64,000 bases of DNA, from the NCBI GenBank assembly GCA_024305745.1, contig JAHRBS010000004.1:1612001-1676000 (forward strand). Reading direction: 5' to 3'. Origin of the DNA: Polyporus tsugae. Lineage: Eukaryota > Basidiomycota > Agaricomycetes > Polyporales > Polyporaceae. Below, piece by piece: positions 50,380 through 60,976 of the stretch (the first letter of the stretch is position 1; every line of letters starts with the position of its first letter). A program made the position numbers and the translations under genes. The notes under the pieces are model-generated. The model did no database searches. It was not told the DNA's origin and worked only from the letters and a program-made list of their open reading frames with translations.

Positions 50380-52686
50380 ACTTTCGCTACTGATATTTCC
50401 TCTTAATGCACTCTATGACTTATACCGTCTTAATAGATAGATCTCCACATAAGTAGACGTTCACATGGGCGTTGATGTGATATTGCATACGGTTGACATA
50501 CAACATGCGACCCGAGACAATGATACTACGGCAAGTATTCAATGGAAGGACCATTGCCGTAGGCCATAAGACTCGCGCGGTGGGGGGGGGTTTGCGGAAA
50601 ATAGGTGGGGTGATAGATTGCGTAAGAATACACTACCCGCGGCGAAGAGCTTTTCGAGCGTGACAGAAAGCGCGGTGAGAGATCAATGCGATAATCCGTG
50701 CAGCTAGGCTACTGCATGGAAAGCGATAGGACGACGAGGAACCCAGGACTCATGGAAGACTTCAGTTCTTCCGACGGTACGAGCTCCCTGCGAGGATGGC
50801 AATTAGCAACGGACGAGACGAGAACAAGGAAGATGCGTACCCTCCGTCAGTCTTGCCTTACCACCAGTGGGCTGGCAGAGAACACTGCCGCATGCAGCAC
50901 AGAGAACGACGGTCTGCGCGTGCGAGAAGACGGTCGTGATAGTGAAGCAGCCTGGTGTATCGCGAGTGCACATGAGGATCGGCAAGCCTCGAAAGGATGA
51001 AGAATCAGCGCACCAGGGCACTTCACATCCATGAAGTAGGAGTTGGGAGACTGCACGAGACGCTTGAGCTTGTGGCTGCGCTTCTCGTGCTCAGCAGAGG
51101 GGTTGAGGAGATCGATGGCGAGAGGCTAGTGGAGAGCGCATTGGGGGGGGGGGGTCGAAATGTCAGCATCCTAGCCCGTTCCCGCGTGCACGACGCGAGG
51201 GCGGAACCGCTCACCATTTTGAGGGTGCGGCGTGAGCTTGAATGCCTTGGGTGTAGCGGCGAAAAGAAGTGGACTTTTAGCGCGGCGCCGGAGGTCGACC
51301 TTGCGTGGATGAGAGAACAAAATAAGGTTTGGCCGGCTGCGATGACTACAAGTCGGGGCTTCAAATATTCGCTTCCGGGTGGCTGAACCGGCGCTAACGA
51401 GCTCCCTCCTCGACTCAGTCCAAACGCTCGCGCTAGCGCTCCATCATGCATGTCTGCCGTCTTCGCCAACTCCCTTCGATTTCGCAGATCACATGCGTAT
51501 GCCACATTGCTACGCAACTCAGGACACAGACCCAGGCGACACCTCGACCGCACTGGCGGGTCGATTGGTCGTACGACCAGCATACAACTGTACTTGGTCG
51601 AGGCGCGGCGTGGTCCGAAGTCTCGCAACCAACAGGTTTGGAGCATACTCACCAGCGGGAGCCCACACTGTGCCAGGGTCCGTTGTCGTGTGTGCCACGG
51701 GAACTCGACTGGAGTGGGTGTTCCGAGTTACATACATACTTGTGTTCGAAGGGTATGACATGTCGGCGGATCTTCTGACACGCCAAGTACCCAAGACTCC
51801 AACCGGCTTTGCTCCAGACGGCTTCGCGGCTCGGCGACCTATATTCCAGATACCCTTATGTACCCGGTTGTTTGGGGGTGCGATGGGTCTCCGAGAAAGC
51901 GTAGTCTAGAAGGCCGCGATTACATTTACTTTCGAGCTTTATTGTGAGGGGCGTGCACCAACAAATTCCATCAGCTTCGCGGACTTGGGCAAACAGACGA
52001 AAGAGGGAGCCGTTGAGCGACGGAGCAAAGACAATGACTGCTGCTGGCTGTGTCCGACGTGAATTCTGGGAGTTGCTATTGTTCTGCTTGCAGGCAGCGG
52101 GACTTGAGCGGGTTCGCGGCTCGGGTGGCCACGTGCGCCTGGAGCGTGGAAGCACACGCCCCTTGTACCCAAATCAGGCAACTGTTGAGGAAGGCTTTTG
52201 TTGAGGCCTCTGTCTTTTGTTCTCGCGTCGTAACCGAGCCTGCGTCCTTCGCGCCGTACCAGGCCCCATTGTCTCCTCAGACGCGCTCCTTATACTGCCA
52301 TGTAGTATAAGAGCTGCCGGTCAATCCGGCTTACCGTCTCCTCATCCCGGACTTAGTTCCACTCAGCCTCTCTCCTACTCTCACTCACATTCCCTTTCAG
52401 ACCAGCTTCTGTTAGGTTAGTCGTCTCTAGCTCCGTCATGGCACGTCATGCTAACTTTGCCATTTAGACTTCGGTTTAAGTCGCCTGTTGACTTAGTCTC
52501 CGCTACACACGCTACACGACCACTTTCGATCGCTCACATACAGCATCGTCTCCGTCCTCTTCGCATCTCATTCAGCGAGCCCAACACCGCGCATTCCTAT
52601 CGCAGGTCGATCCCACCTTTTAACGACTACCGCCACAACCCTCACCTCGGCATCTTCCCATCTTTTAATCAATCACACCTCTCGCC
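50380..52686. other. Long gene-poor stretch with G runs
   Basis: About 2.3 kb with no supported gene. It contains a run of about nine G (50582-50590) and one of twelve G (51143-51154). The frames open around 51379-51909 overlap on both strands and in several phases, without a domain. From about 52330 the plus strand becomes strongly pyrimidine rich (tcctactctcactcacattc). This pattern continues to 52680 and is best explained as promoter and long leader of the BTG/Tob-domain gene. A leader intron is possible but not proven. Confidence 0.55.
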
Positions 52687-53727
52687 ATGTCTTCCAACGT
52701 TGCATTCGGTTCTCTCTCTGTCGCCCTCGCTCAGGCTATCACCTACCTCACTCGTCCCCTTATCGCTTGCTACTCTGCGGTGACCATCATCAAGCTCCAG
52801 CTCGCACTCGAGGCCAGCCTCATTGCGCAGTTCTCCCCTTCGTGGAACCCCCAGGAGCCCCTCCGTGGGTCCGGGCGTCGCTGCCTCACCCTCACCCCCA
52901 ACGGCCTTCCCCCTCGCACCATCTACAACGCATGCAAGTCTGCTGGCGTTCAATGGTCCGAGTGGATCGCGCTCCTTGGTAACGTGGAGTTTGACCTCTT
53001 CATCGACCCCGGTTGCGTCTCGATCCGCTTCGGCAGCTGGGAGTCGTCCAAGGTCGGCAAGTTCTTCACAATTTGGTCCGAGGACACCGTCAACATGGTC
53101 GAGCAGAAGAAGGTTGCTGAGGAAAAGGAGACCCGCCTCCAGGCCGAGCTTAAGGCTCAGGCCGCTGCGCGCGCTGCGTGCAAGCCCACCAAGACGTACG
53201 CGCAGCAGCTGCTCGAGGTCGATCAGGACGACGAGGACCTGTTCGCCCTGATCGCCGACGAGATGCGCGAGCCCACTTGGCTCACCCCCATCCTTTGCGA
53301 GTTCCCCTCTGTCCCCGCGCCACCACGCGACATCACGTCCTCCCCAATGTCCACGATCTCCACTCTTTCTTCGCATTCGCGTTCAAGCTCCAGCTCCGGG
53401 TTCACCTTCTCCTCGGTCGACAGTGACGACTCTTACGCTTCCTCCTCTACCATGTCCCAGTCGTCTTGCGCTGCCTCGCCTTCCGACGAGAAGCCCATGG
53501 TCAAGCTCTCCCGTCGTGAGCGTGCCCGCCAGGCGCGCATCTTCGTCGACTCTTCCAAGAACCAGGTCACGAACTACGACGGGGGCAAGACCACCGTCCT
53601 CACCGGCGGCGTCATGCTTGGCGGCGCCGCTACCACCAAGTCGAAGCCGGCCCCTGCCTCGGTGCCCAAGAAGGCGAACGGCCCTGGTTTCCTGAGCGCG
53701 AGCTGGCGCTCCTCTGCTCGCGCCTAA
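52687..53727 (+). CDS. BTG/Tob (anti-proliferative) domain protein, intronless
   Basis: A single open frame of 346 residues. The N-terminal part fits the BTG/Tob fold, with LSVALAQAITYLTRPLIACY for the first helices, SPSWNPQEPLRGSGRRCLTL for the conserved Trp and Gly-Ser-Gly block, and EFDLFIDPGCVSIRFG for the second conserved block. In animals this domain binds the CAF1 deadenylase subunit of CCR4-NOT and slows proliferation by steering mRNA decay. The middle is helical and charged (EQKKVAEEKETRLQAELKAQ). A serine-rich linker (STISTLSSHSRSSSSSGFTF) precedes a basic segment (SRRERARQARIFVDSSKNQV) and a Gly/Ala/Lys tail. Codon use is strongly C-ending, a mark of high expression. It is unusual here in lacking coding introns. 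Function in fungi is inferred from the domain. Confidence 0.8.
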   Translation: MSSNVAFGSLSVALAQAITYLTRPLIACYSAVTIIKLQLALEASLIAQFSPSWNPQEPLRGSGRRCLTLTPNGLPPRTIYNACKSAGVQWSEWIALLGNVEFDLFIDPGCVSIRFGSWESSKVGKFFTIWSEDTVNMVEQKKVAEEKETRLQAELKAQAAARAACKPTKTYAQQLLEVDQDDEDLFALIADEMREPTWLTPILCEFPSVPAPPRDITSSPMSTISTLSSHSRSSSSSGFTFSSVDSDDSYASSSTMSQSSCAASPSDEKPMVKLSRRERARQARIFVDSSKNQVTNYDGGKTTVLTGGVMLGGAATTKSKPAPASVPKKANGPGFLSASWRSSARA

Positions 53728-55006
53728 GCGCGACTTCCTTTCTTTTCCCATTCGGCTTCGATTCTTGCTCTGGACGAGATCCATGACCCTGGCCTGCTTC
53801 GGTCACGCCAAGAAGATGCCCCCTTCACGAAAATCCACGAAAAACACCAAGATCTCCCAACGCCCTGCATATATACCCTACCCTACACCATCGCGCACCG
53901 CCGCGCACTATTCGTCTCCGCTTCTCTCCTCCTGTTTCAATTCCTGGTCGAATGTGTAGCATGAACAAGAACTCGCCCTGTGTCGAACACTCCGGACTCT
54001 CGCTGCCAATATATATCAATAGCTAGGCACGTTGTAATCTCCACCATCGCTCCACATCCCCTTCTGTCTTCATAGTCACATTTACACTTTCATTTCGCAC
54101 ACGCGTGCATTGACATTGGTCTGGGAACATTCACCTTCTTTGTATATTCGTATCTTTATGTTGCCATAGGTCTCCTCGCTGTAGTATAATAACGAAGCTG
54201 GTTTTGGTCTGGGAACCTCCCGCAATCCTCCTTTTGTGTGCGCGTCTGCAACTTGGTAAACGGTACTTCCAACGCCCGTGGAACACCTATTCAAACGTGA
54301 CTTCCCGTGACGTCACCATTTGAGCGGCGCAGTTGCGCAACGTTCACTCGAACTTAGTTTCATTGATCCCAAGCGGTATGTTATATCCGTCAGAGTCAGG
54401 TATGTCGTCGTTGGATGATCCACTCAGTATGCGCCGGCGATCGGGCGTAATAAAACAAAATACAGCCCTACTCACTGCAGGAGGGTCCGGTGTGGCTTAG
54501 CGTCGGAGCACCACTTAATATCCAATGGTTTGCGCTGGGTCGGTGCAAGGGGACGCCGCCGTAGCCACTGAAGCAGAGTGGGGCGGGACTGTCCTTTGCC
54601 ACCACTGCCGCTAGAACCAGTAACGAGAGTCTGAAGGAGCGATATTGCAGATCTGTGAGGAGGGCGTGGGGTCGGCAAGGTCGGCATTTCAATTAATATT
54701 GAGCACTGTGCGTGGGGGGGACCAAGCCGTCGGGAGTGTGACAGGGTGATCGGGTGATAACCGCCACCCGAACTTGAGGAATTGCCTCATATGGGGTATG
54801 TCGTCATGGGCATTACGGTGGTGCTGGTGTGGATTCGAGGGCCATACATCATGCTCTCCTTCTCCGCGACACCATATAGGCCCAGTTTCAACGTCTCCCA
54901 CTCGTCCCCCACATACCCTTTCTGCACTGCTGCGAGCCTTGACACACCTGCCACTCACCCAAGTTATCCGACCTCGCTCCTTACTTTCGATCGCTTTTGA
55001 GAAACG
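53728..55006. other. Intergenic region after BTG/Tob gene
   Basis: About 1.3 kb without a supported gene. The first 300 bases are probably the 3' untranslated region. A pyrimidine-rich stretch at 54850-55000 precedes a possible small ORF at 55007. Confidence 0.5.
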
Positions 55007-55249
55007 ATGACTACCTGCAACGAGACCCAGTCAGTCGAGGCCCGCAAAGCCATTTATTCGCAGGAGCTCGCTGCCTATACTCGCCGGCAATGGGACATGG
55101 CGCGCCAGGTCAAGGATGGAAGCGGGTCTCAGGCTGCGCAACCGCCGTCGCAACAACATGAGAGCCCGAGCTGCGTGCAACAACCGGACTCTGAGACCCC
55201 ATCGAGACTACGCCACGGTATTGTGCGCCGCTCGCCTCCTCAGATTTGA
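55007..55249 (+). CDS. Possible small protein, 80 residues
   Basis: A pyrimidine-rich leader precedes the ATG at 55007, which gives MTTCNETQSVEARKAIYSQE then LAAYTRRQWDMARQVKDGSG. The first half looks like a real amphipathic helix. The second half is Gln/Ser/Pro rich (QAAQPPSQQHESPS) and ends at SPPQI. No family is recognised. The frame may be extended by splicing near 55150-55350. Without homologues or transcripts this is only a candidate. Confidence 0.35.
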   Translation: MTTCNETQSVEARKAIYSQELAAYTRRQWDMARQVKDGSGSQAAQPPSQQHESPSCVQQPDSETPSRLRHGIVRRSPPQI

Positions 55250-56505
55250 GCTAATGGTTTACACACAAGGGGTCCAAGCGCACGATTACGCTCAGACTGC
55301 CTACAGGCATGTCAATGGTCAGTGTAACATGCCGGCTGGAAAGATGTGATACTCTGCCAGGTGAGTACGCACTGACCATCATTACGCGTGGTTCGTGTTA
55401 AATATTCGGTGTCAATATTCCCCTAGAGGCAGTGAGCCTCCTCAGGCCTCATAGTGGATTTGCGTCCAGATATACCGCAGACGATGGTGCGTTTCTGTAT
55501 ATCATAGCACCTCCTCACCACCAGCTCACGGACATCAGAGTGTACCAACAACCACTATATTAGTTCCTCCAACACGAATACATTTAATTTCTCGGAGTAC
55601 CTTGCCCCGTCATCGACTGCACTCGTGCTCTCCACCTATCGGGTAAGAGAATTCGATGCGGCACTACGATATGCCGTTGGTCAATTCCTGACGGGATCTC
55701 CGGCTTGAACAAAAACTCACGATCATCACACGCGCCATTCGTACCGCATGCAGTATCCTATCCCCCTTCCTGAGAAAATCGCCGGCCCAGTCACTTGATT
55801 GTCAGGGGTTTTCAGAGGTCTCCAACAGCGCAGAATCTTATCACTCCACATCAGCGAACCGTCAACCGAGACAGAATAAGGGTGCCCACGCTCACCAGGC
55901 AAATGTAAGATTGGGGAATATAACCGCCCTTCGATCGGACCGGATGGGGAACCAGGCTAGCGGACGCGTGAACATACGGACTGGAGATTCATTCACCTTA
56001 CTTACCAGAAATTTAGATCCATCTACCCCCTGTGATGAAAGCAGTTGCGCTTTTTTACCATGAGGTACTCGCTGGCCGCAAATGAGCGCTACTACTAGTA
56101 GCCATTGGCAGTGTCGCGCGTGCAACCTTGCCCGCTGAGCGTGGAGGACAACACACGCTGTCCTACACGCCACAAAGGCTCTTGTACTTAAACGTGCTAT
56201 GTGTTCGCATGCCGGTATGCGTTTCAGAAGATGGTTATGGGAGGTAGAAGGAGGACGGGGCGTCACAAGAAGGTCGATGACTGAAATCGCGCGTCGCTCA
56301 CTCGATCGTGTCCAGGCGCTCACGTGGGCGGACCGTCGGGTAAATAATGGATCTGAGATAGCGGACCGGCCCGGGATCGCTGCCTTGCCCAAGGATGTCC
56401 ACTCAAACCCCACCGGAATCATCGATCCCTTGTCTGCAACTGCAAGCCAGAGGTCTCTAACGGACACGGCGACGGCTGCCTCTGCTGCTTCATTCACGAA
56501 CCGCC
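55250..56505. other. Gene-poor stretch upstream of biotin synthase
   Basis: About 1.25 kb with no supported gene. A 212-codon minus-strand frame (55892-56530) overlaps the biotin synthase start and has no domain, so it is treated as chance. Confidence 0.5.
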
Positions 56506-58080
56506 ATGTTTCGACTCGGTCCCTCTGCATGCCTCTCGGCTCACCTCAGACGTGCGCTCGCAACCCATGCATCTGCACCTGCACCTCCCCCTACGCGTCA
56601 TTCGTGGACCAAGCAGGAGGTTCAAACGATTTATGACTCCCCGCTGCTCGACCTCGTCTTCCGCGCCGCTTCCATACACCGGCAATACCACGATCCGAGC
56701 AAGATCCAGTTATGCACGCTCATGAACATCAAGAGTAAGTCGCTGTTGTCGCTCAGACGTTCCCTCTTGTTGACCGGAAACGCATGGTGCACCAGCGGGC
56801 GGCTGCTCAGAGGACTGTAGGTCGGATTCATCAAGGAACGCATGCTCCCGCCTAATTTCCGGCCGCAGGCTCGTACTGTTCACAATCCTCGCGCTACTCG
56901 ACCCCCACCAAGGCGTCGCGCCTGCTGGACATCGAGCCAGTCCTGGAAGCCGCACGTAAGGCCAAGGAGAACGGCAGCACCCGGTTCTGCATGGGCGCCG
57001 CGTGGCGGGACCTTTCCGGGCGGAAACGCGGCTTCGAGCGCATCCTCACCATGGTGCGTGAGATCCGGGGCATGGGCATGGAAGTGTGCACCACGCTCGG
57101 GATGCTGAGTCCGGAGCAGGCACGGCAGCTCAAAGAAGCGTAGGGTCCACCTGTCAACTTGTCGCCTCGCGTCTGCGTTCCGTCCAAGTGACTCAACCAT
57201 TTGATATCACAGGGGGCTGACCGCGTACAATCACAACCTGGACACGTCCCGGGAGTATTACCCCGAGGTATAGTGCCGAAACGAATCTTATCTGGTGTGT
57301 ACGGATTGGGCTCGACGATCATTGCTCTACAGGTCATTAGCACGCGCTCGTACGACGAGCGGCTGGACACCATCTCCGCTGTCCGCGATGCCGGCATTAG
57401 TGTTTGCTCGGGTGGCATTCTCGGCTTAGGGGAGACGGACAAGGACCGCGTGGGCCTCATCCGGGAAGTGGCGAAGTGAGTGCTCGCTTTGACCCTGCGA
57501 CGTCGTGGGGGACACTGACCGATCATTCAGCATGCCAGAACATCCAGAGTCGTTCCCCGTGAACGCGCTCGTCCCAATCCCGGGGACCCCGCTCGAGGAT
57601 AACGAGGCGAGTAGTGTACGTCACGGCCGTAAGGTATGTGCTAACCAGGGATCGATAATACAGCCTGTGTCGTACCAGACCATTCTTCGGACAATCTCTA
57701 CCGCCCGGATTGTGTTGCCGGGGACTATCATACGGCTTGCCGCAGGGAGGCAGACGCTGGATGAGACGCAGCAAGCCATGTGTTTCATGGCTGGCGCCAA
57801 TGCGGTCTTTACGGGGGAGCAGATGTTGACCACGCCCTGTGAGTGTGTCGACGTTGAGTATGTTCGATGACAGTGGCGCTGAAGAGCGGCTATTGAACTA
57901 GGTTCGCCGTGGGATGAAGACAAGGCGATGATGGGACGGTGGGGCCTGGAAGGGATGGGCAGCTTCTCACAGCCGAACGTAGCGCGGAAGGAAGGGGCGC
58001 GCCTTGGTAACCAGGTGGGAGATGTGCGCACGGCAGCGCCGACGAATGGTTCCAAGGAAGACGAGACAGTTGGCGTCTGA
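56506..58080 (+). CDS. BIO2: Biotin synthase
   Basis: Radical-SAM enzyme that inserts sulfur into dethiobiotin in mitochondria. The start [20 protein letters not shown] is a mitochondrial presequence. Then come [20 protein letters not shown] and [20 protein letters not shown], followed by TLMNIK and a short intron. The next exon has [20 protein letters not shown], which holds the C-x3-C-x2-C cluster that binds the 4Fe-4S centre. [20 protein letters not shown] and [15 protein letters not shown] follow, the latter after an intron. Then [20 protein letters not shown] and [18 protein letters not shown] appear. AARIVLP-like [20 protein letters not shown] and [16 protein letters not shown] are the final conserved blocks. 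The C-terminal tail ([11 protein letters not shown] to ETVGV) is short and variable in the family. Length and order are complete, so this organism likely makes its own biotin from dethiobiotin. Confidence 0.93.
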
Positions 58081-59612
58081 ACCTGCGTGCGTCCCGCGAA
58101 GAGAAGCATTAATTTTGGTTCGGGGGGCAGCAAGAGCGAATGTGGCCTTTGACGGCGAGCGGCACTGTGGATAGAAGTGGGGAAGTACTGCTGTATACGT
58201 AGACGTGCTTAGAGACGGGCAGGGGCGCCTTGGGGGAGTGGAATACGAATTGTATTGTTAGCCACGTCCATGATTTGGGTCGATTGGTGGAGATTTGCGT
58301 GTAGATCTGGGTATAGGCGGCCCATCTTGATCGGGTCCCGCGAGGTCTGGACGATGTGCCCAGGGACGGTCTGCTGGGGCCTGTTCGACTGAACCAAACA
58401 TGTTGATGTCTGCCACAAGCGCCCGACTTGCCTCTTTGGGCGACGGACGTTCCTCCGCAACGTACGCGGTCCGCCAGCGGCGACACGAAAGCGAGAGGCA
58501 ACCGAGAGCCCAGGCTGGCTGCCAGCGACTCCAATCAGGCAGATCTCTCGCAACGTAGTACGTTCGCACACCGCTCCGTCGTCTGGAATGCCTGCGCCAC
58601 CGGCCACTGCCAGTCCGTCGTCTGCGAGTTTCAGCATCGTGCATTTAGGTAAATTGCTCGAGACCGGTCGTCGAAGCTCACCATCTGACTAGGAATATGG
58701 CCTGCGAAAGAAGCCTGGAGCTCCGACTTCGGGCCTCCAGCCCACCCCGCACCCCGGTCGCCCTGACGGATCGCAACAATCCCCTGGCGTTGGCGCGTGC
58801 CGATAGCACCGTGCGGCCCTCGGAGGCTGTCAGGGTGCGGCTGGGATGCTGCAGGAGTGTTTTGGGTAAGCACTGCTTTGTTCTTTGCGAGCTATTTTGA
58901 CTGATTCGTCCACGGAAATGTCGCAGGGATGCTTCCCCGACTTGGGGCGGCTGGGGGCATGGAGCACGCTCCTTCGCAGAAGCCCCGATGGCACGGAGGC
59001 AGCGCTGGGCGAACCTGAGCAGAAAAATTGCGGGACGTGCTGATGGGTCCACAAAGCAGGCTTGCACAGCTTCTAACGCTTCTCGGGAGGCGGCTCGGGA
59101 GCGTCTCTCTCTCCGTCCTCTCCTGGCAGGGCCCAGCGTGAAGCGGTCGATCGAGAGCGTCAACGCCCGTCTTCCGTGATTGTCCTGGCCGTTGATCTGA
59201 CCTTTTTTTTTTTTTCCAATGTCGTCTGCCGCCAACGCGTGTTCCGAGACAGCCATGGCCCATCGGACCAATCCTCTCGCGCCCGGCACGTCGTCTCCTG
59301 CTCTTCCACGTCCCCCTCTCCGGCCTTTACCGCGTCTGGGGCCGTCTGATTCCAATCATCTAGGCATACCATCTGCCGCAGCCGTAACCCTCCCTGGCGT
59401 CCTGTGCGGGGCCACAGGACCCGACCGTGCCCTGCGCCTAATGCCCGAACGTGGACGTCACCAGTCCCCGCTACAATCGCCCTCGGCGGTTCGTGCGGTT
59501 CGATAGAAAAGGCGGCGCTTGCTGCCGACTGTCCTCCGCGAGTTTTGTGCCCATGGCGCTTCGTCCACTGCACGGCTCATGTCTGTTTCAGCTCCCCCTG
59601 CTGGCGCCAGGC
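58081..59612. other. Gene-poor stretch upstream of exonuclease-fold gene
   Basis: About 1.5 kb with no supported gene. A 225-codon Arg-rich minus-strand frame (58678-59355) has no domain and reads through a 13-base T run (59203-59215). The last 300 bases before 59613 are C/T rich and probably hold the promoter and leader of the next gene. Confidence 0.5.
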
Positions 59613-60651
59613 ATGGCCTCCCCTTCCAACACCCCAGTCTACCCCACAGCCCCTCCTCCTCAGCCAGAGATTACCCCCCGACCTCCCAGGTTCTTCCCTC
59701 CAGACAGGTCTGTCGCTCGACAAGGCATCCACCGAGATCTCTTCCCAGGACTCACCTTGCCTTCGTCAGATACGTCGCCGCACAAGCACAGATCGTCTAC
59801 TATGGCATTGTCTCCAGATTACCCATGGTGGCGTGAGTGTTCCCCGTGCCTTATGCTGTTACAGGAGCTTATCCTAACGGCTTGATACCCGCCTCTTAGC
59901 CGCGTAACATTGACCGACTACAGAGGCCGCATCCTCCTCGACAGTTTCGTACGCCCTACGTGAGCCACATCCAGATGCGTCACTCCTGACGGCATGCTGA
60001 CGACACCCGGGCCCGAAGACAGCCCGTATGTGACTACAGAACAGCCGAGACGGGGCTCCAGGCCCACCACCTCACAGACGGTACGACCCTCTTCGCCCCC
60101 GGTGCCCGTCGTGGGTGGCAATCGAGAAGGAGGCGATCCTGATCTCGGCCTCGTTGCAGCGCCGGTCTTCATCGACGTCCAGCGTCAAGTGGCCTCTATC
60201 ATCCGCGATAAAATTCTGGTGGGGTATGCACTATGGGATTTTCTCTCGGTAAGTGGCGGACTGCTGTCTGACGAGCTGCGGGAGGCTTACAGCCGCTCCG
60301 TCGCAGGTAATGGGCCTGGCACATCCAGCTATCAACACGCGCGACACCGCACTGTTCATGTCCTTCCGTCGGACGCTCGGCTACAGGCCGAACGTCGTGG
60401 TCCCGCTGGCGACGCTGGTGAAGCAGTTCATGGGGAGAGACATCGAGCAGAACGGCGACATTCCGGTGAGCGACGGGGCGAGGGTGAAGGTTGTCCGGCT
60501 GCGGTGCTGACCAAGTCTGGAGCAGGTGGAGCGAGCGCGGGCAGCCCTCGACCTATTCCGCTCCTGCGAGCAAGTCTGGGAGGAGATCATTGTGACTGGG
60601 GCATGGCCGTGTTCTTTGCCACCATTCGAGTTTCGACGATGCTTCACATAG
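59613..60651 (+). CDS. REX4-like DEDDh exonuclease fold with replaced catalytic residues
   Basis: The gene has seven exons (59613-59707, 59770-59832, 59900-59959, 60019-60080, 60160-60248, 60307-60465, 60526-60651). They sum to 654 bases, a multiple of three, and give 217 residues. A proline-rich start (MASPSNTPVYPTAPPPQP) leads to the fold. RYVAAQAQIVYYG aligns with the family's YVALDCEMVGVG, then ARVTLTDYRGRILLDSFVRP, and CDYRTAETGLQAHHLTDA. The second half has KILVGYALWDFLSVMGLAHP, NTRDTALFMSFRRTLGYRP, VVVPLATLVKQFMGRDIEQN and VERARAALDLFRSCEQVWEE. The residues expected to bind metal and activate water are changed: Asp and Glu to Gln37 and Gln39, Asp to Phe121 (Asp120 is adjacent), His to Asp174, Asp to Arg179. 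The scaffold and splicing are intact, so a non-catalytic role is inferred. Confidence 0.75.
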
Positions 60652-60976
60652 CGGACGACTTCCCTGCCTCCCTGCCCATGGGTCCGACTCGGAAAGAAGC
60701 TACGCATTCCGCGATGGCTCACGCGCACGACGGGACCGATGTGATCATGGACCATCCTATACATGCACCAGGCCACCCCAGGGACAGGTATCCCTGGCAT
60801 CCTGTAATTCTCGAGCTGACAGTCTTTTGCGGATCTTCTCGTGTACAATATAATCGCTAATTTATCGTCGGGCTCAATCCTCGTCAGAGATGGCGCAAAC
60901 GGTGGAGCATTCGATTGAGAAAGACATGACAGGGGGGCTAGAAATACAGAACGCGAGGGAGAAGGAAGGGCAGGGA
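60652..60976. other. Convergent 3' intergenic region
   Basis: A 325-base gap between two converging genes, presumably both 3' untranslated regions. No gene is seen. Confidence 0.5.

Noticed and set aside
51379..51909. 176-codon plus-strand frame in the gene-poor stretch
   Set aside because: Three other frames are open over the same bases and the product has no domain or sensible composition.
55892..56530. 212-codon minus-strand frame upstream of biotin synthase
   Set aside because: Overlaps the start of the well-supported biotin synthase gene and shows no recognisable feature.
58678..59355. 225-codon Arg-rich minus-strand frame
   Set aside because: Low-complexity Arg/Gly/Ser translation that reads through a T homopolymer; no homology impression and no splice context.
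59613..60651. Exonuclease-fold gene as a simple pseudogene
   Set aside because: Seven exons total a multiple of three with consistent splice signals and no internal stop; the changes are confined to catalytic positions.
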